The position numbers were made by a program, and so were the translations under genes. This document shows, in pieces, positions 1 to 8,313 of a DNA stretch of 64,000 nucleotides. Each line of letters opens with the position of its first letter. The stretch's first letter is position 1. The stretch is from positions 558,001-622,000 of the forward strand of contig NC_016529.1 in NCBI RefSeq assembly GCF_000236905.1. Reading direction: 5' to 3'. This stretch comes from Tetrapisispora phaffii CBS 4417 (Eukaryota > Ascomycota > Saccharomycetes > Saccharomycetales > Saccharomycetaceae). A model generated the notes under the pieces. It did no database searches. It worked only from the letters and a program-made list of their open reading frames with translations, and was not told where the DNA came from.

Positions 1-144
1 CTGAATTGCTGTCTTGTTGTAACATTAAATATTGTTTATGTGCATAGTTAACGTTTGCTATTTCCCAAATTAATACTATCTTTGTTACCAACAACGAAAA
101 AATTTCAAAAATATTTTTTTTCAGAAAAACCGAAATAGCGTTTT

Positions 145-311
145 AGAGACAATGGTCACGTGTACGCAGGACCTCACCATTGTCTCTGGCTAAGAGATGG
201 TTCCTGGTCAAGATGCATAAGAGTGGCACTCAGTTCGGCGACAGGAGTGCAGTGTCCTGCATGCTATACCCCGGGACAGGAGGCAGCACACAAGCCAGTG
301 CGGTATTGCAT
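145..311. ncRNA. Candidate structured non-coding RNA (strand unknown)
   Basis: This GC-rich island (about 55% GC by my count over 151-310) sits in sequence that is otherwise about 27% GC. It has a perfect 12-bp inverted repeat (145-156 with 176-187, 19-nt loop). Further short stems are possible: ctggct 186-191 with agccag 293-298, gcactc with gagtgc around 226-249, and tgtcct with gggaca around 253-279. On the + strand an ANANNA-type H box (ATAAGA, 217-222) follows the first hairpin and ACA triplets occur at 288-292, so a box H/ACA snoRNA is one reading. I do not recognise a specific RNA. The only frame through it lacks a plausible ATG protein. It could also be a promoter-proximal structure or a relic. 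Confidence 0.35.
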
Positions 312-415
312 GAAGTACATCTATAATATTGCAAACTATATAAGTTAATACTAGCCTAAAACATTATTATTTAAATAGAATTCAAAAATATTCAATATAT
401 CTTCTTCAAAACGGA

Positions 416-1069
416 TTAGTATAATCTGTAAGCTGGACCCATGGTTGACTTAACAACGATGGAACCAACATTTTGCCAGTTCTTCTTCAATAGGGAGACT
501 AAGAAGTTAACAGACATTAAGATTTGGTTGACTAGGGTGTCTTCGTCCATTTCGACGTTACCGACAGCAACGGCTAGACATAGGACCTTCTTCAATTGGA
601 ACTTGATGGTGGATCTGACATCGGTGACCTTGCCGTATAGGTCATCGTTGTGAGAGACTGGGGTTGGGAACTTACCGGCCTTGGACAATTGAGGACCCAA
701 TAGTCTTGGAACTTGCTTGATTAGAACTTCGGAAGCAATGAAAGCATTGTACTTCTTGGACAACTTCTTGATCAACTTCTTGTTCTTGTTCAACTTCTTC
801 AAGTCGTCGACGGACATGGCGTCGACACCACAGGACTTAGCTCTGTCGACATCGAAAGCATCACCAAAGATACAGATGGACATGTTTGGTCTTGGGCAGA
901 CTGGTAATTTCAAAGAACCAGAGAAACGCTTGTCTCTTTGAGGGTCATAGTTCTTCAAACCGACTTGTAGTTCGACGGTTTCCAAGAAGTTTCTCTTCTT
1001 AGTTTCGTTGGAATACTTCAACAATTCCTTGACGTTCTCTCTAACGTGCGAGGTGGTGATCTTAGACAT
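416..1069 (-). CDS. RPL1: 60S ribosomal protein L1 (uL1)
   Basis: This encodes a 217-residue uL1 protein, the same length as yeast Rpl1A/Rpl1B. It binds 25S rRNA to form the L1 stalk, which helps move deacylated tRNA out of the E site in the cytoplasm. The N-terminal [16 protein letters not shown] segment and the RFSGSLKLP and [13 protein letters not shown] blocks are family-typical. The start is the first ATG and no intron is needed. Codon use is strongly biased, as in highly expressed yeast genes. It is divergent from MRM2, as RPL1B and MRM2 (YGL135W/YGL136C) are in S. cerevisiae. Because S. cerevisiae has two nearly identical copies, the A/B label cannot be assigned from sequence, although the neighbours favour RPL1B. 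Confidence 0.97.
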   Translation of the reverse strand: MSKITTSHVRENVKELLKYSNETKKRNFLETVELQVGLKNYDPQRDKRFSGSLKLPVCPRPNMSICIFGDAFDVDRAKSCGVDAMSVDDLKKLNKNKKLIKKLSKKYNAFIASEVLIKQVPRLLGPQLSKAGKFPTPVSHNDDLYGKVTDVRSTIKFQLKKVLCLAVAVGNVEMDEDTLVNQILMSVNFLVSLLKKNWQNVGSIVVKSTMGPAYRLY

Positions 1070-1678
1070 GACTGGTAATCTACGATTTGTTGATATTTAT
1101 ATGATAATAAAATATATTTAATCTTCCAAATGTAATTGGTATTCCGTAAGGCTTGCGATAGATAAATTCAACAGATGGTCTCTTTAAGTGAGACTAACAA
1201 ATAAAACACAAGAACAAGAACGAGAAAGAACCCAAAGGATAAATACGCAACAGCACCACAGTATATAATGACAAAATTTTTTCCTCAACACTGGAGATGC
1301 AACTCTTGACTCTTATATATATACTCCAAAACAAGTTAATGGGAAAAAAACTTTAGCCAATTGCTCAAGACCAGTTCATTGCATTGCATTGCCTCTAGTA
1401 TACCTTGGCCGTCCTCCATGTCAACATCTTAGAAGTCGATGCCCTCGAAACAATATATTCATGGTCAATGGCTCACTTATTGGATAACTCAGGTGAAAGA
1501 AAGTGAAACTTTTCGAATTTGCAGCAATAAGGCAGCGTTTGCGGTGTCTGCGTCCTGGGTCCGTGTGCGTGTTCCGCGTTTTTTGCGTGTTTTGTGTGTT
1601 TTGTGTGTTTCTGGGAGAACTGGAAAAATAAAAATGAAAAAATAATGGTTGTGGTGTTTGGGTTTGTGGTGTTTGGTG

Positions 1679-1691
1679 GGTGTCTGGGTGT
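1679..1691 (-). promoter_or_regulatory. Rap1-like binding site
   Basis: The minus strand reads ACACCCAGACACC, matching the Rap1 consensus ACACCCRYACAYM at 12 of 13 positions. Rap1 drives most ribosomal protein genes, so RPL1 is the likely target. The site is about 610 bp from the RPL1 ATG, farther than usual, and only 238 bp from the MRM2 ATG. Confidence 0.4.
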
Positions 1692-1728
1692 AGCAGTCAC
1701 TTGAAGTGCGAAATATTGAAAGTTGCAA

Positions 1729-1753
1729 CATCTCATCTCATCTCATCTCATCT
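1729..1753. repeat. CATCT pentamer tandem repeat (5 copies)
   Basis: Five perfect copies of CATCT run in tandem. On the minus strand this reads GATGAGATGAG, which resembles the PAC element (GATGAG core) found upstream of yeast ribosome-biogenesis genes. It may be either a simple repeat or a multiplied regulatory site. Confidence 0.6.
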
Positions 1754-1928
1754 CGTTACCAAAGGAGCCTGGATGTAATGCTCCAGGACATGGCACCCTT
1801 CCTTATATAGAACACATATGTGATGTCTATATGTGTTGTGTCGGTCTCTTGTTATTCTTGTGCAACGCACACGTGAGCATGGAGTTGTTGTGGCACGTTC
1901 TGTTTCAATCGCTGGTTCATATTAATTA

Positions 1929-2870
1929 ATGTTTCCTCTTGGCTATCCGTTGCTCGTGTCAAGAGCTATCTTTAGAGGTGTCTTGTTGAGACGTTGTGTG
2001 CGACTGCAGAGTGGGAAGTCCAGGTCCTCGTCGCAGAATAAGTGGTTGGACAGGCAGAGCAATGATCACTACACCAAAGAAGCTAAATTACAAGATTTCA
2101 AGTCGAGAGCTGCGTTCAAATTAATTGAGATTGATGATAAGTTTCAGCTATTTAAAAGAAATCAACATCAGAGTATTTTGGATTTGGGTTTTGCTCCAGG
2201 TGCTTGGTCACAGGTGGCCAGAATGCGATCGAACGAGAACAGTGTGATTTTAGGGGTAGATATATTAGCCTGCAAGCCTCCAAAAGGTGTCAATTCAATT
2301 CAAGCAAATATTCTCTCCAAAAAAACCCAAGAGTACATCAGATGGTTTTTTAGAGATAACTTCAACTTGAATAGAGTGGATACACTAGATAAAGTGAAAG
2401 GTTTTCTGCATGACGATGACAATAATATAACGAACAACAATAGTCAGGATGCTACTTCTCCCGAAAATTTTGAGAATACAGTAAGATCACGATATCCAGT
2501 TGACGTGATCGTTAGTGATATGTATGATATAAGCAGTCCTAATACGGGTTATTGGAATAATCTTACTAACATGCCATATTACAGGCTCGCTAATACAACA
2601 GGAATTAAGATAAAAGATCATGAGCAATCGATCGATCTTTGCGATGCTGCTCTGGTCACGGCAATAGATCTACTGAAGCCAGGGGGTGCTTTTGTTTGTA
2701 AAATATACACTGGTAAATCAGACGCTGATTTTAAGAGAAGACTACGACATGTGTTCAACAAAGTAGCCAGTTTTAAACCACTGGCTTCGAGACAAGAATC
2801 AAAGGAGACATATTTCGTAGGGTTACAGAAGAAAGCTAACGTAGATAAATTAAAGGTTTTCACTGAATAA
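1929..2870 (+). CDS. MRM2: Mitochondrial 21S rRNA 2'-O-ribose methyltransferase
   Basis: This 313-residue protein belongs to the RrmJ/FtsJ family. Mrm2 methylates the conserved peptidyl-transferase-loop uridine of mitochondrial 21S rRNA using S-adenosylmethionine. The N-terminus is basic with no acidic residue before about residue 41, fitting a mitochondrial presequence. The SAM-binding motif LDLGFAPGAWSQV is at residues 84-96. The catalytic K-D-K-E tetrad can be placed at K64 (RAAFKL), D197 (IVSDM), K258 (CKIYTG) and E293 (ETYFVGLQ). An Asn/Asp-rich insertion around residues 158-180 is not in bacterial RrmJ. It is divergent from RPL1 and convergent with SEC27, the same arrangement as YGL135-137 in S. 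cerevisiae. The start is the first ATG. Confidence 0.94.
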   Translation: MFPLGYPLLVSRAIFRGVLLRRCVRLQSGKSRSSSQNKWLDRQSNDHYTKEAKLQDFKSRAAFKLIEIDDKFQLFKRNQHQSILDLGFAPGAWSQVARMRSNENSVILGVDILACKPPKGVNSIQANILSKKTQEYIRWFFRDNFNLNRVDTLDKVKGFLHDDDNNITNNNSQDATSPENFENTVRSRYPVDVIVSDMYDISSPNTGYWNNLTNMPYYRLANTTGIKIKDHEQSIDLCDAALVTAIDLLKPGGAFVCKIYTGKSDADFKRRLRHVFNKVASFKPLASRQESKETYFVGLQKKANVDKLKVFTE

Positions 2871-3109
2871 GGGGGCATAGACATATGTATATAACATATT
2901 TAAATGATTTTTATGGAAAAACAACACTTGTAGATAATTATTTTACATTTTTTTGTATTATATTATATAAGGTTCTTTAAAGACAAAATTTTTATATGGA
3001 AGTGATTAAAAAATATTTACTGAATAGTCATCCTTAATAAAAATGTAGTATCATCGTTCATTAAAAAATTGGTACCAATCTTAATTATATGGATTTAAAT
3101 TTTAGTTTC

Positions 3110-5710
3110 TTAAGCTTCAACAAGTTCAGCTTCTTCAACTTCTTGTTCTTCCAGAGCGACTTCTTCCTCAGCTGCTGCTTTTTCCTCAACTTCTAGTGGC
3201 TCTTCTGGTGTAGCTGCTTCTGATTCGACAAGAGTGGGATCTAAATCAATTAGACTCTTACCATTACTACTGGTATCGTTGTATGGTAGAATTCTCTTGG
3301 CAATATCATTTTTACCAGATAATACCAAAGATTTCTTCCATTCCTCAACGATATTAGATAATTCGTTGGAATCAACTCCATATGTGGCACTGAAAATGGC
3401 AGCTTCTGATAATCTTTCACATTTTACTAATAAATCTTTAATAGCAGTGATATCACCAGCAGCCCAATACGAATTGAATGCTAAATTGTATTTACCAGAA
3501 GCTTCAGATGTTTGACCTAACTTAACTAATTCCTCTTTATTACTAAACGAAGAATGTAATAAAAATAGAGATTCAAGATCTTGAGCCTTGGAGTATGCAT
3601 CAATGGCTAGCTTGAAGTTAAATCTTTGTAATGAAATGTCACCTAACGATCTCCACTTTAATTCATTATCGGAGTCCCCTAAAAGTTCGTGAGCTAAAGT
3701 TATGTTACCAACTTGCAAAGCTAATTCAAATTTTTGATTGGTATCTGGCGAAATGTCTAATGCTTCCTGGTAATATTTTTGACCTTCTAAAAATCTTGAA
3801 ATTTTGGATAAAGTGTCCTTTTCAGAAATGTTTGGCAATACAGTTTCTATAGCAAGATCCAATTCACCTCTTAAAGTTAAAGTTTGGAATTCTAAGACAT
3901 CTAAGGAAATGACATGGGAATAGACATGTACTTCTCTATCAGCTAAGTACACCTTATTATCACGAGCTAAGTAACCCAATAAGTACATTTCTTTTGAGAA
4001 ATGTGCCAAATTGTAAGATTTATCACCAACGAAGTAATTCAATCTACTATTAGCATTGGTATAAATGAAGACATCACCAACCCACTTACCAGAAGTAATT
4101 TGTTCATTGTATTCATGTAAAACATCAAAGGTATCTTCGACACCATCTTCATCACCAGTTACACCATTAGCAACTGCTTCTTCAAAGACAGATCTGTTGT
4201 ATAATAATGAGTAAGCTTTTGGACCATCGTCTCTGGATTCAGAATTAGATGACATTAACATAACTAATTCGCCATTGTCTGACCAAACAACTTCATCGGC
4301 ATCAATATCAATTCTTCTTATTAAAGCACCAGATTCCCAGTCGAAAAAGTAAACAAAGCCATCTGATTTTACACCTAATAAAGAACCTGTGTATAAGTTT
4401 TCTATATTATAGTTTAATGGGATGGACCATGACATGACTTCTTTAAAATTCTTATAATATTTAACTTGTCTGTTTTCATCCAATAGAGCATAACTATTCG
4501 AATCAGGACCCCAAACAAAATCATGAGCTTTACCAAAAGATTTATTTCTCCAAGCTAAAGCAGTATAAATCACATATTCACCATCGCCGACAACGGTGAC
4601 GAATCTACCATTTGGAGAGTGTGTTAAAATTTGTGGAAAAATATCTACTGAACCTAACTCTTTTGTTTGTAAAGCAAGCGGCTCACCTTCTTCGGTTTCT
4701 TCTGAACCTCTAATAACAGCGGTGAATATATCGTTGGCAGTGGCATTCTTACCGCCAGACCATACTAATTTACCGACAGGGTCTAACGAAAGAATTGGTA
4801 CGTCACTACCTAACGATATGACAGTGAAACCGTTGTCAAAACCTGATGCAATATAGTTCTTCTTACCGGTTGGATGTTGAGCAATACACCAACTTCTTTC
4901 CAAACCCATGTTTAAAGTTTTTTCTAATTTATAAGTGGAAGAATTCCAGATCTTTACTGTACCATCTTCGGAACCTGAGATGATTATTGGCAAAGTTGGG
5001 TGGAAAACTGCGTATGAAACATTAGACATGTGACCTTCTAACGTGGCAACGCAAGATTTAGTTTGGTAATCCCATATTTTAACGGTTAGATCATCGGAAG
5101 CAGTGATCATATATGGTTTATCTGGCAATGGATAATAATCTATATAATTGACACCCTTTTCTTGACCTGTGACAAGAGTGAAATTTGGATCTTGTTGACC
5201 TAAAGACCAAACTTTAACAGTTCTATCTAAACATGCAGAAGCAAAAGTGCTTGGATCCTTTGGGTTGAAAGTAACACACATAACGAAATGAGTATGACCA
5301 TCAAATTGCTGTTCCAGCTCCCAAGATTTTTCCCAATTCCATAATTTCACAGTTAAATCGTCACTACCAGATAAAACGTATGGCTTAGTTGGATGCACTG
5401 CAATGGATCTGATGTAATCTGGATGAGCTTCGAAATCAACAACTTTTTCGCCAGTATTATAGTTGAAAACTCTAATTTTAAAATCATCACTACCGACAAT
5501 AATCCAATTTTTTCTTGCAATAAATCTACCTGTTCTGACAGGAGTCTCTGTGACTTGAATAGATCTGACTTCTTGTTTCGTTTCATAATTCCAAATTTCT
5601 ACACGACCTGAGTATAAAGTAGTCAAAACCCAAGGTTCGGTAGGATGGAAATCAATACCTTTAACTCTATCAGATCTATTACTGAAGGGTTTATTAATAT
5701 CCAATTTCAT
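3110..5710 (-). CDS. SEC27: Coatomer subunit beta-prime
   Basis: This 866-residue protein is the beta'-COP subunit of the COPI coat, which returns dilysine-tagged membrane proteins from the Golgi to the ER. Residues 1-300 form a first WD40 propeller (repeats ending in forms of VKLWNW, VKVWSL, VKIWDY and VKIWNS). A second propeller-like region follows, then a helical solenoid from about residue 600, and an acidic, low-complexity tail in the last 45 residues (EEPLEVEEK and similar). S. cerevisiae Sec27 is 889 residues. The gene is convergent with MRM2 and divergent from the next gene to the right, with a 1-kb intergenic region upstream. The start is the first ATG, immediately before the conserved first WD blade. 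Confidence 0.97.
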   Translation of the reverse strand: MKLDINKPFSNRSDRVKGIDFHPTEPWVLTTLYSGRVEIWNYETKQEVRSIQVTETPVRTGRFIARKNWIIVGSDDFKIRVFNYNTGEKVVDFEAHPDYIRSIAVHPTKPYVLSGSDDLTVKLWNWEKSWELEQQFDGHTHFVMCVTFNPKDPSTFASACLDRTVKVWSLGQQDPNFTLVTGQEKGVNYIDYYPLPDKPYMITASDDLTVKIWDYQTKSCVATLEGHMSNVSYAVFHPTLPIIISGSEDGTVKIWNSSTYKLEKTLNMGLERSWCIAQHPTGKKNYIASGFDNGFTVISLGSDVPILSLDPVGKLVWSGGKNATANDIFTAVIRGSEETEEGEPLALQTKELGSVDIFPQILTHSPNGRFVTVVGDGEYVIYTALAWRNKSFGKAHDFVWGPDSNSYALLDENRQVKYYKNFKEVMSWSIPLNYNIENLYTGSLLGVKSDGFVYFFDWESGALIRRIDIDADEVVWSDNGELVMLMSSNSESRDDGPKAYSLLYNRSVFEEAVANGVTGDEDGVEDTFDVLHEYNEQITSGKWVGDVFIYTNANSRLNYFVGDKSYNLAHFSKEMYLLGYLARDNKVYLADREVHVYSHVISLDVLEFQTLTLRGELDLAIETVLPNISEKDTLSKISRFLEGQKYYQEALDISPDTNQKFELALQVGNITLAHELLGDSDNELKWRSLGDISLQRFNFKLAIDAYSKAQDLESLFLLHSSFSNKEELVKLGQTSEASGKYNLAFNSYWAAGDITAIKDLLVKCERLSEAAIFSATYGVDSNELSNIVEEWKKSLVLSGKNDIAKRILPYNDTSSNGKSLIDLDPTLVESEAATPEEPLEVEEKAAAEEEVALEEQEVEEAELVEA

Positions 5711-6515
5711 GATCTTTATATCCCCAGTATTTATTTATTTTTGTATTATGATTCAACTCAATTGTCCTTATATTGTTGTTATTACTAATTATATATATAT
5801 ATTTTCTTTGTTTTAAAAAATTCCGTTTAGTAATCCACTTAATATTTTGTATCAAACGTTGTGTTCTTGTCTGCTTCTATATAGGTATAATGTTTGCGTA
5901 ACTATTCAATGCAATAAGGTTTATATCGTTGATATGTATGCCCCTTTTCTTTCAAGCAACCAAAAGATCTAATTAAATTTGAAACAAAAAAAAAGATTAA
6001 AACAACACAATATTTCCAATTGTTAACTTATTAACCTAAGATCAGAAAAACAAATATATGTTCAATAGATCAGTGAATGATTTTTGGAATTGCTAAAAAA
6101 TATCCAACCTACTTGTTCTGTCTTTTAAAAGCCTATTACAATTCAAACTGAAGAGCCAATTGTTAAGAAATATACAGAGTAACGTTACAGACAAGGACAA
6201 AAAACGTCAATTGAAGCAGTTCCAATCCTGAAATCAGCCGTCAACAGTAATAAACCAATGCGTATCTATAAATTATTATCCTTTAATTCAGTAAAACAAA
6301 AGAACATTTATTACTGTTTAATATTGTAATAGTTGTGTTATTAGCAACTTGCATTATCACTTTTCTGATTTTTCAAAAAATATCGAAAAAACATTTTTGT
6401 GTTTTTTCATTGAAACACAAAAACCGAAAGAGGAAAAGAAGAGAAAAAAAAGAAACGAGGTACACAAAAGCTATAACGTGTTTAGAATTTCGTTTGCGGT
6501 GATAAAATGTGTAGC

Positions 6516-6522
6516 CGGGTAA
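6516..6522 (-). promoter_or_regulatory. Reb1-type site (TTACCCG)
   Basis: The minus strand reads TTACCCG, the core recognised by the general regulatory factor Reb1, which clears nucleosomes and limits readthrough. It lies 214 bp upstream of the rightward gene. The identification rests on a 7-bp match only. Confidence 0.35.
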
Positions 6523-6628
6523 GATACAACAGAAGCCGTCCTGCTCTTCAAGTCGGTGTCAGTAATTGTGGTATGTGTCGCCTTTGAAATGTGTAATAGG
6601 TTCTATATATAAGGATTACTTGGGTAGT

Positions 6629-6672
6629 TATATATATATATATATATAAGTGGGTGTGTGTGTGTGTGTGTG
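6629..6672. repeat. Composite (TA)n/(GT)n microsatellite
   Basis: An alternating TA run (6629-6648) is followed within 7 bp by an alternating GT run (about 6655-6672). It lies 64 bp upstream of the ATG of the next gene, so it falls in its core promoter or 5' UTR. Such tracts vary in length between strains. Confidence 0.85.
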
Positions 6673-6735
6673 GGGGAGAGAGATTATATTCTGGTATAGT
6701 ACTCTTATGTATTAGGTTTGGTTTCAGCTGCTGTA

Positions 6736-8073
6736 ATGATGCATGTTCTGGTCATTCTTTTGGTTGGTTGGTATTCGGTGCATTTTGTGACTTGTCGGCC
6801 AATCAGTAACTTGTTTGAATCTCAAGATAAAATATGTTCAATGAATTATGATGAGCGTGAAGGTGTATATGAAACTTTTTTCCAACAGGTAAGTGATATG
6901 GCAGGGAAGAAGAAAACAATGGCACAGAGCGTTAATGCTCTCTACAATGGAATAGATCCTGGTTTCAATTCAAATTATTTCACTGGTTTCAAATTCCAAC
7001 GAATTTATAATCTCGAAGTGAAAGAATTATCTCTGCAAAACGTGTTTAGAATTACCTATTGTTATAATGGTAAAGTGCAGTTTAGTAAGGATGAGCCATT
7101 GTCGGTGGATATGGATTGGGGCAAGCCATATTGCTTCCATATAAAGCCAAAGGAAAATAAACAGTCTTCCCAAAAATCATTGATCTCATCAATGATGTCG
7201 AGTTATAACAGCAAACTGAAACAATTGGTGTTCCCGACTGTGGATTCAAAAAATTCTTCTACTCCGCTAGAAAATGAGCAAGCAGAGTTCTTGAATAATT
7301 ATCATTGTTTCAAACTAGCAAGAAGGAAAAAATACAGTATTAGAAAGTATTCTCTGTTCATGCCAGGTAATTGGATAGGTGGACTCTACTACTGTGATTT
7401 GTCGTCGTATGAAAAATGGAAAGTGTATTCCGCTAAAAATGGAACGTATTTGAATCATATAGACTCGTTATGCAGTATGAATAACACTGTGCCACTGTTA
7501 CCATTGTTTGCAGATGATTTTAGCAAGAGCTGGTACGAGGTACAACCAAGATTAGTATCTAAGAAAAGAAAATCGTCCATGCAAATTACAAAATTTGTAC
7601 CATATATCAACACACCGAACTTCCCTTATCCTTTAGTTGATATATTCCAAAGTACTGACCAACAAAATAAATTGTTTAGAGACGATAGTTTACGGTTACA
7701 AAATAATGTTATGCAACCAAAAGATGATAACGTGTATCTCAGATTAATGGGTTATTTAGATAAGACATCAGAAATTTTGAACAGACAAAAAAATGGAACA
7801 GTAAATAATGCAAAACTTAAACCAAATATAGATAAGTCTAGATGGTACAACGAAATTGAAGTACAAGAAAAATACGTAAATAGTACTGTCGTGGAAGTTT
7901 CTAAAATTGATTCTTTCGTTGATTTAACTTTTTGGTTACTGAACTCAACGAAAAGGACAACTGAGAAACAATTTAATAACTTCTTAAATAAAAAATTAAG
8001 TAAAGTATCCGACACTACAGTAAACGACAAAGCTCCCTTCATGTTGTCATTTAACGATTCATTATTAAAATAA
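6736..8073 (+). CDS. Putative secreted or ER-lumenal glycoprotein, unknown function
   Basis: I do not recognise this 445-residue protein. I place the start at the first ATG (6736), because the frame upstream runs only from a TTG. The N-terminus, MMHVLVILLVGWYSVHFVTC, is a good signal peptide. No second hydrophobic segment is visible, so the product is probably secreted or lumenal. At least seven N-x-S/T sequons (NSS, NGT, NNT, NGT, NST, NST, NDS) and several cysteines fit a glycoprotein. By position, between SEC27 and an FLC gene in the same orientation pattern, it occupies the slot of S. cerevisiae YGL138C, also uncharacterised. Whether the two are homologous I cannot tell. It is intact, with no frameshift. 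Confidence 0.75.
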   Translation: MMHVLVILLVGWYSVHFVTCRPISNLFESQDKICSMNYDEREGVYETFFQQVSDMAGKKKTMAQSVNALYNGIDPGFNSNYFTGFKFQRIYNLEVKELSLQNVFRITYCYNGKVQFSKDEPLSVDMDWGKPYCFHIKPKENKQSSQKSLISSMMSSYNSKLKQLVFPTVDSKNSSTPLENEQAEFLNNYHCFKLARRKKYSIRKYSLFMPGNWIGGLYYCDLSSYEKWKVYSAKNGTYLNHIDSLCSMNNTVPLLPLFADDFSKSWYEVQPRLVSKKRKSSMQITKFVPYINTPNFPYPLVDIFQSTDQQNKLFRDDSLRLQNNVMQPKDDNVYLRLMGYLDKTSEILNRQKNGTVNNAKLKPNIDKSRWYNEIEVQEKYVNSTVVEVSKIDSFVDLTFWLLNSTKRTTEKQFNNFLNKKLSKVSDTTVNDKAPFMLSFNDSLLK

Positions 8074-8313
8074 CTTTATGCTGCTGCCATCGTACTATCA
8101 GAAACGTCACGATTTAATCAAGTCAGTATGGGAAAAATGAACGTCTCAGTTGAATACTACGATTATAAATAATATATATATATATGATACATAAATTGAA
8201 TTTAATACACTTTAGATACATTTTAATAAAATAATGTTACAGATATATAGAAATATACTTTCCTGATCTCACAAAAAAACTTTCATCGACATTATATGCT
8301 ATCTTAAGCAGTA

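Larger units (their letters stand above)
1070..1928. other. Divergent RPL1-MRM2 intergenic region
   Basis: This 859-bp shared promoter region holds a TATA-like run (about 1314-1324) about 250 bp upstream of RPL1, a G/T-rich tract (about 1575-1691) that looks like irregular yeast telomere repeat on the + strand, a Rap1-like site (1679-1691), and a CATCT pentamer array (1729-1753). No convincing gene lies in it. Short frames here are low-complexity. Confidence 0.6.
5711..6735. other. Divergent intergenic region, SEC27 and secreted-protein gene
   Basis: This 1,025-bp region is AT-rich and holds no gene that I can support. It contains a Reb1-type site CGGGTAA at 6516-6522, a purine-rich stretch about 6420-6460, and a composite microsatellite at 6629-6672. 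The Reb1-type site and a TATA-like run at 6604-6612 lie nearest the rightward gene. Confidence 0.5.

Noticed and set aside
145..170. GTCACGTG at 155-162 as a centromere CDEI
   Set aside because: There is no AT-rich CDEII block of about 80 bp beside it and no TTCCGAA-type CDEIII core at the right distance on either strand.
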